Below are positions 63,230 to 64,000 of a DNA stretch of 64,000 nucleotides, one piece after another (the first letter of the stretch is position 1; every line of letters starts with the position of its first letter). This DNA is from Actinomycetes bacterium (lineage in GTDB: Bacteria; Actinomycetota; Coriobacteriia; Coriobacteriales; UBA8131): positions 1 to 64,000 of the forward strand of contig WRGR01000043.1 of NCBI GenBank assembly GCA_009787085.1. Reading direction: 5' to 3'. A model generated the notes under the pieces. That model saw only the letters and a list, made by a program, of their open reading frames with translations, was not told the DNA's origin and made no database searches. The position numbers and the translations under genes were made by a program.

Positions 63230-63420
63230 CATCACTGTTTTGGATTGCTATATCCTTGGTCGTGGCGGTTACGGTGGCCGTGCCCCTGGCCTGGGTGCGA
63301 ACCTTGCCCGAGGCATCCACCGCGACCACCGCGGGTCGGACGATGCCCAGGCAACGGCCTTGTCGGTGGCGTCGGCCGGGACGGCCGTGACCGTGAGCTG
63401 CTCGGAGGCGGCGGCGCATT
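63230..63420 (-). pseudogene. Ig-like BIG2 domain fragment, frameshifted
   Basis: Minus-strand frames give ASEQLTVTAVPADATDKAVA and WASSDP, then after a one-base shift AVVAVDASGKVRTQARGTAT and VTATTKD, which together are a typical bacterial Ig-like group 2 repeat of surface proteins. Neither end is present and the frame is broken near 63325, so this is a remnant of a surface-protein gene. Confidence 0.65.
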
Positions 63421-63605
63421 TAATCCTTTTGCTGGCGTTGGAGCTCTTCTCTTAACGCTGCCATTTCCCGCTCTGTTTTTTTCAGATTGCTGATCACTAC
63501 CGCTACATAGGCCAGCAACACCAGCCAGATCAAGGCATAGGCGGCGATCACGTAGGGTGCCGCTGGCAGGACTGTGGAATATATTTCGGCTAGAATCGAA
63601 TCCAT
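63420..63605 (-). CDS. CcmD-like small membrane protein
   Basis: A 61-residue protein with one membrane helix (YVIAAYALIWLVLLAYVAVV) followed by a basic, coiled-coil-like tail (LKKTEREMAALREELQRQ), the layout of CcmD, which helps release haem-loaded CcmE in cytochrome c maturation. AGGAGAG precedes the ATG. It follows a CcmC-like or related gene on the same strand, supporting the call; sequence alone is too short for certainty. Confidence 0.6.
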   Translation of the reverse strand: MDSILAEIYSTVLPAAPYVIAAYALIWLVLLAYVAVVISNLKKTEREMAALREELQRQQKD

Positions 63606-63656
63606 GCTTCTCTCCTTTTTTGTCGCTACCAGCCAGTGCCGTTGACATAGCGCATC

Positions 63657-63998
63657 TCAGTGCATCCCCTTTTGATTCTCATAGCTGGCCTTCAGCTCGT
63701 CTAGCTGCTGGTGCAGACGGCGCTCGCGTAGACGGAAGCGGTAGAGGCCAAAGGCCACTAACAGCATGCCCAGCAGTGTCAGGATAAAGGGAACCAGCAT
63801 GGCCGGTGGCAAGCCGGAATCTGTGCGGAAGACTACGGGATGGGCACCTGCCGGTATTAGACGGGTGACGGCTAGGCTGATCAGGCCATCGACAAAGGCG
63901 ATGGCTCCGAAAGCCGAAGCAAAAACTGCCCGCCGCTCAGGGTCGTCGATGCCAGCACGCAAAATGAAATAGGCGATGACCAGTAGCATCAGAATCAA
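63657..63998 (-). CDS. CcmC/CcsA-like haem handling membrane protein (5' end outside window)
   Basis: The C-terminal 113 residues of a polytopic membrane protein: AFGAIAFVDGLISLAVTRLI, PAGAHPVVFRTDSGLPP with a conserved-type HP, a helix LVPFILTLLGMLLVAFGLY, and a charged tail RLRERRLHQQLDELKAS. CcmC proteins have a haem-binding WWxxLHQ-type domain upstream, off the window. Together with the CcmD-like gene it suggests a system I cytochrome c maturation locus running in from the right. Confidence 0.6.
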   Translation of the reverse strand: MILMLLVIAYFILRAGIDDPERRAVFASAFGAIAFVDGLISLAVTRLIPAGAHPVVFRTDSGLPPAMLVPFILTLLGMLLVAFGLYRFRLRERRLHQQLDELKASYENQKGMH

Positions 63999-64000
63999 AT

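Overview
The window looks like chromosomal DNA from an anaerobic, GC-rich actinomycete, most plausibly a member of the Coriobacteriia. The evidence is a housekeeping block with actinobacterial MctB- and SteA-type proteins next to recN, nadK, tlyA, dxs, xseB, nusB, an Asp23 gene and biotin-carboxylase genes, together with anaerobic traits (fused LutB-LutA lactate oxidase, lactate permease, acyl-CoA dehydratase activases) and a cytochrome c maturation locus at the right edge. This assignment is inferred from gene content and order only; no rRNA is present.

Layout. (1) 1-1087: two ATPases of a nickel/peptide-type ABC importer, cut by the window edge. (2) 1401-21330, minus strand: a long operon behind a cobalamin riboswitch (about 21125-21330) and an intrinsic terminator (20974-21009). 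In transcription order it encodes a ChlI-like ATPase, BtuC, BtuD, a radical SAM/SPASM protein, a BtuF-like lipoprotein, a ChlD-like ATPase/VWA protein, CbiZ, an ABC-2 ATPase and permease, two tandem CobN/ChlH-type large chelatase subunits (one canonical, one divergent) and a TIM-barrel isomerase-like protein. Together they suggest corrinoid uptake, corrinoid amide hydrolysis and metal insertion or removal. (3) 21570-36785, minus strand: mctB, steA, recN, nadK, tlyA, dxs, xseB, nusB, asp23, accC, an OadA-AccB fusion, efp, ispE and tadA. (4) 36895-44676: tRNA-Ser followed by an island of about 7.6 kb between two 52-bp direct repeats (50/52 identical). It holds a decayed ISL3-type transposase and a run of Clostridia-like small genes, many truncated, frameshifted or fused. 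(5) 44677-48854: small lipoproteins, a PIN-domain stub, a VanZ-family gene and a polar amino acid ABC importer. (6) 48959-57116: a dehydratase activase pair, an IS21 remnant, thpR and citrate synthase. (7) 57374-62936: a GntR-family regulator divergent from lutC, lutBA and lldP, with a near-consensus promoter and an inverted-repeat operator. (8) 62937-64000: gene debris and the ccmC/ccmD end of a cytochrome c maturation locus.

A dispersed palindromic repeat family runs through the window. Its termini read roughly TAGGGAGATGCCGATYAAT and its core is related to GTCATTGCGGGCTTGACC. Four genes (btuF-like, gltA, gntR, lldP) use the TAG of the element terminus as their stop codon, and related copies lie in frame inside ispE, thpR and the divergent cobN. 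Several housekeeping proteins also carry perfect 21-bp tandem repeats or low-complexity linkers. These genome-wide habits and the riboswitch-controlled chelatase operon are the most interesting content.
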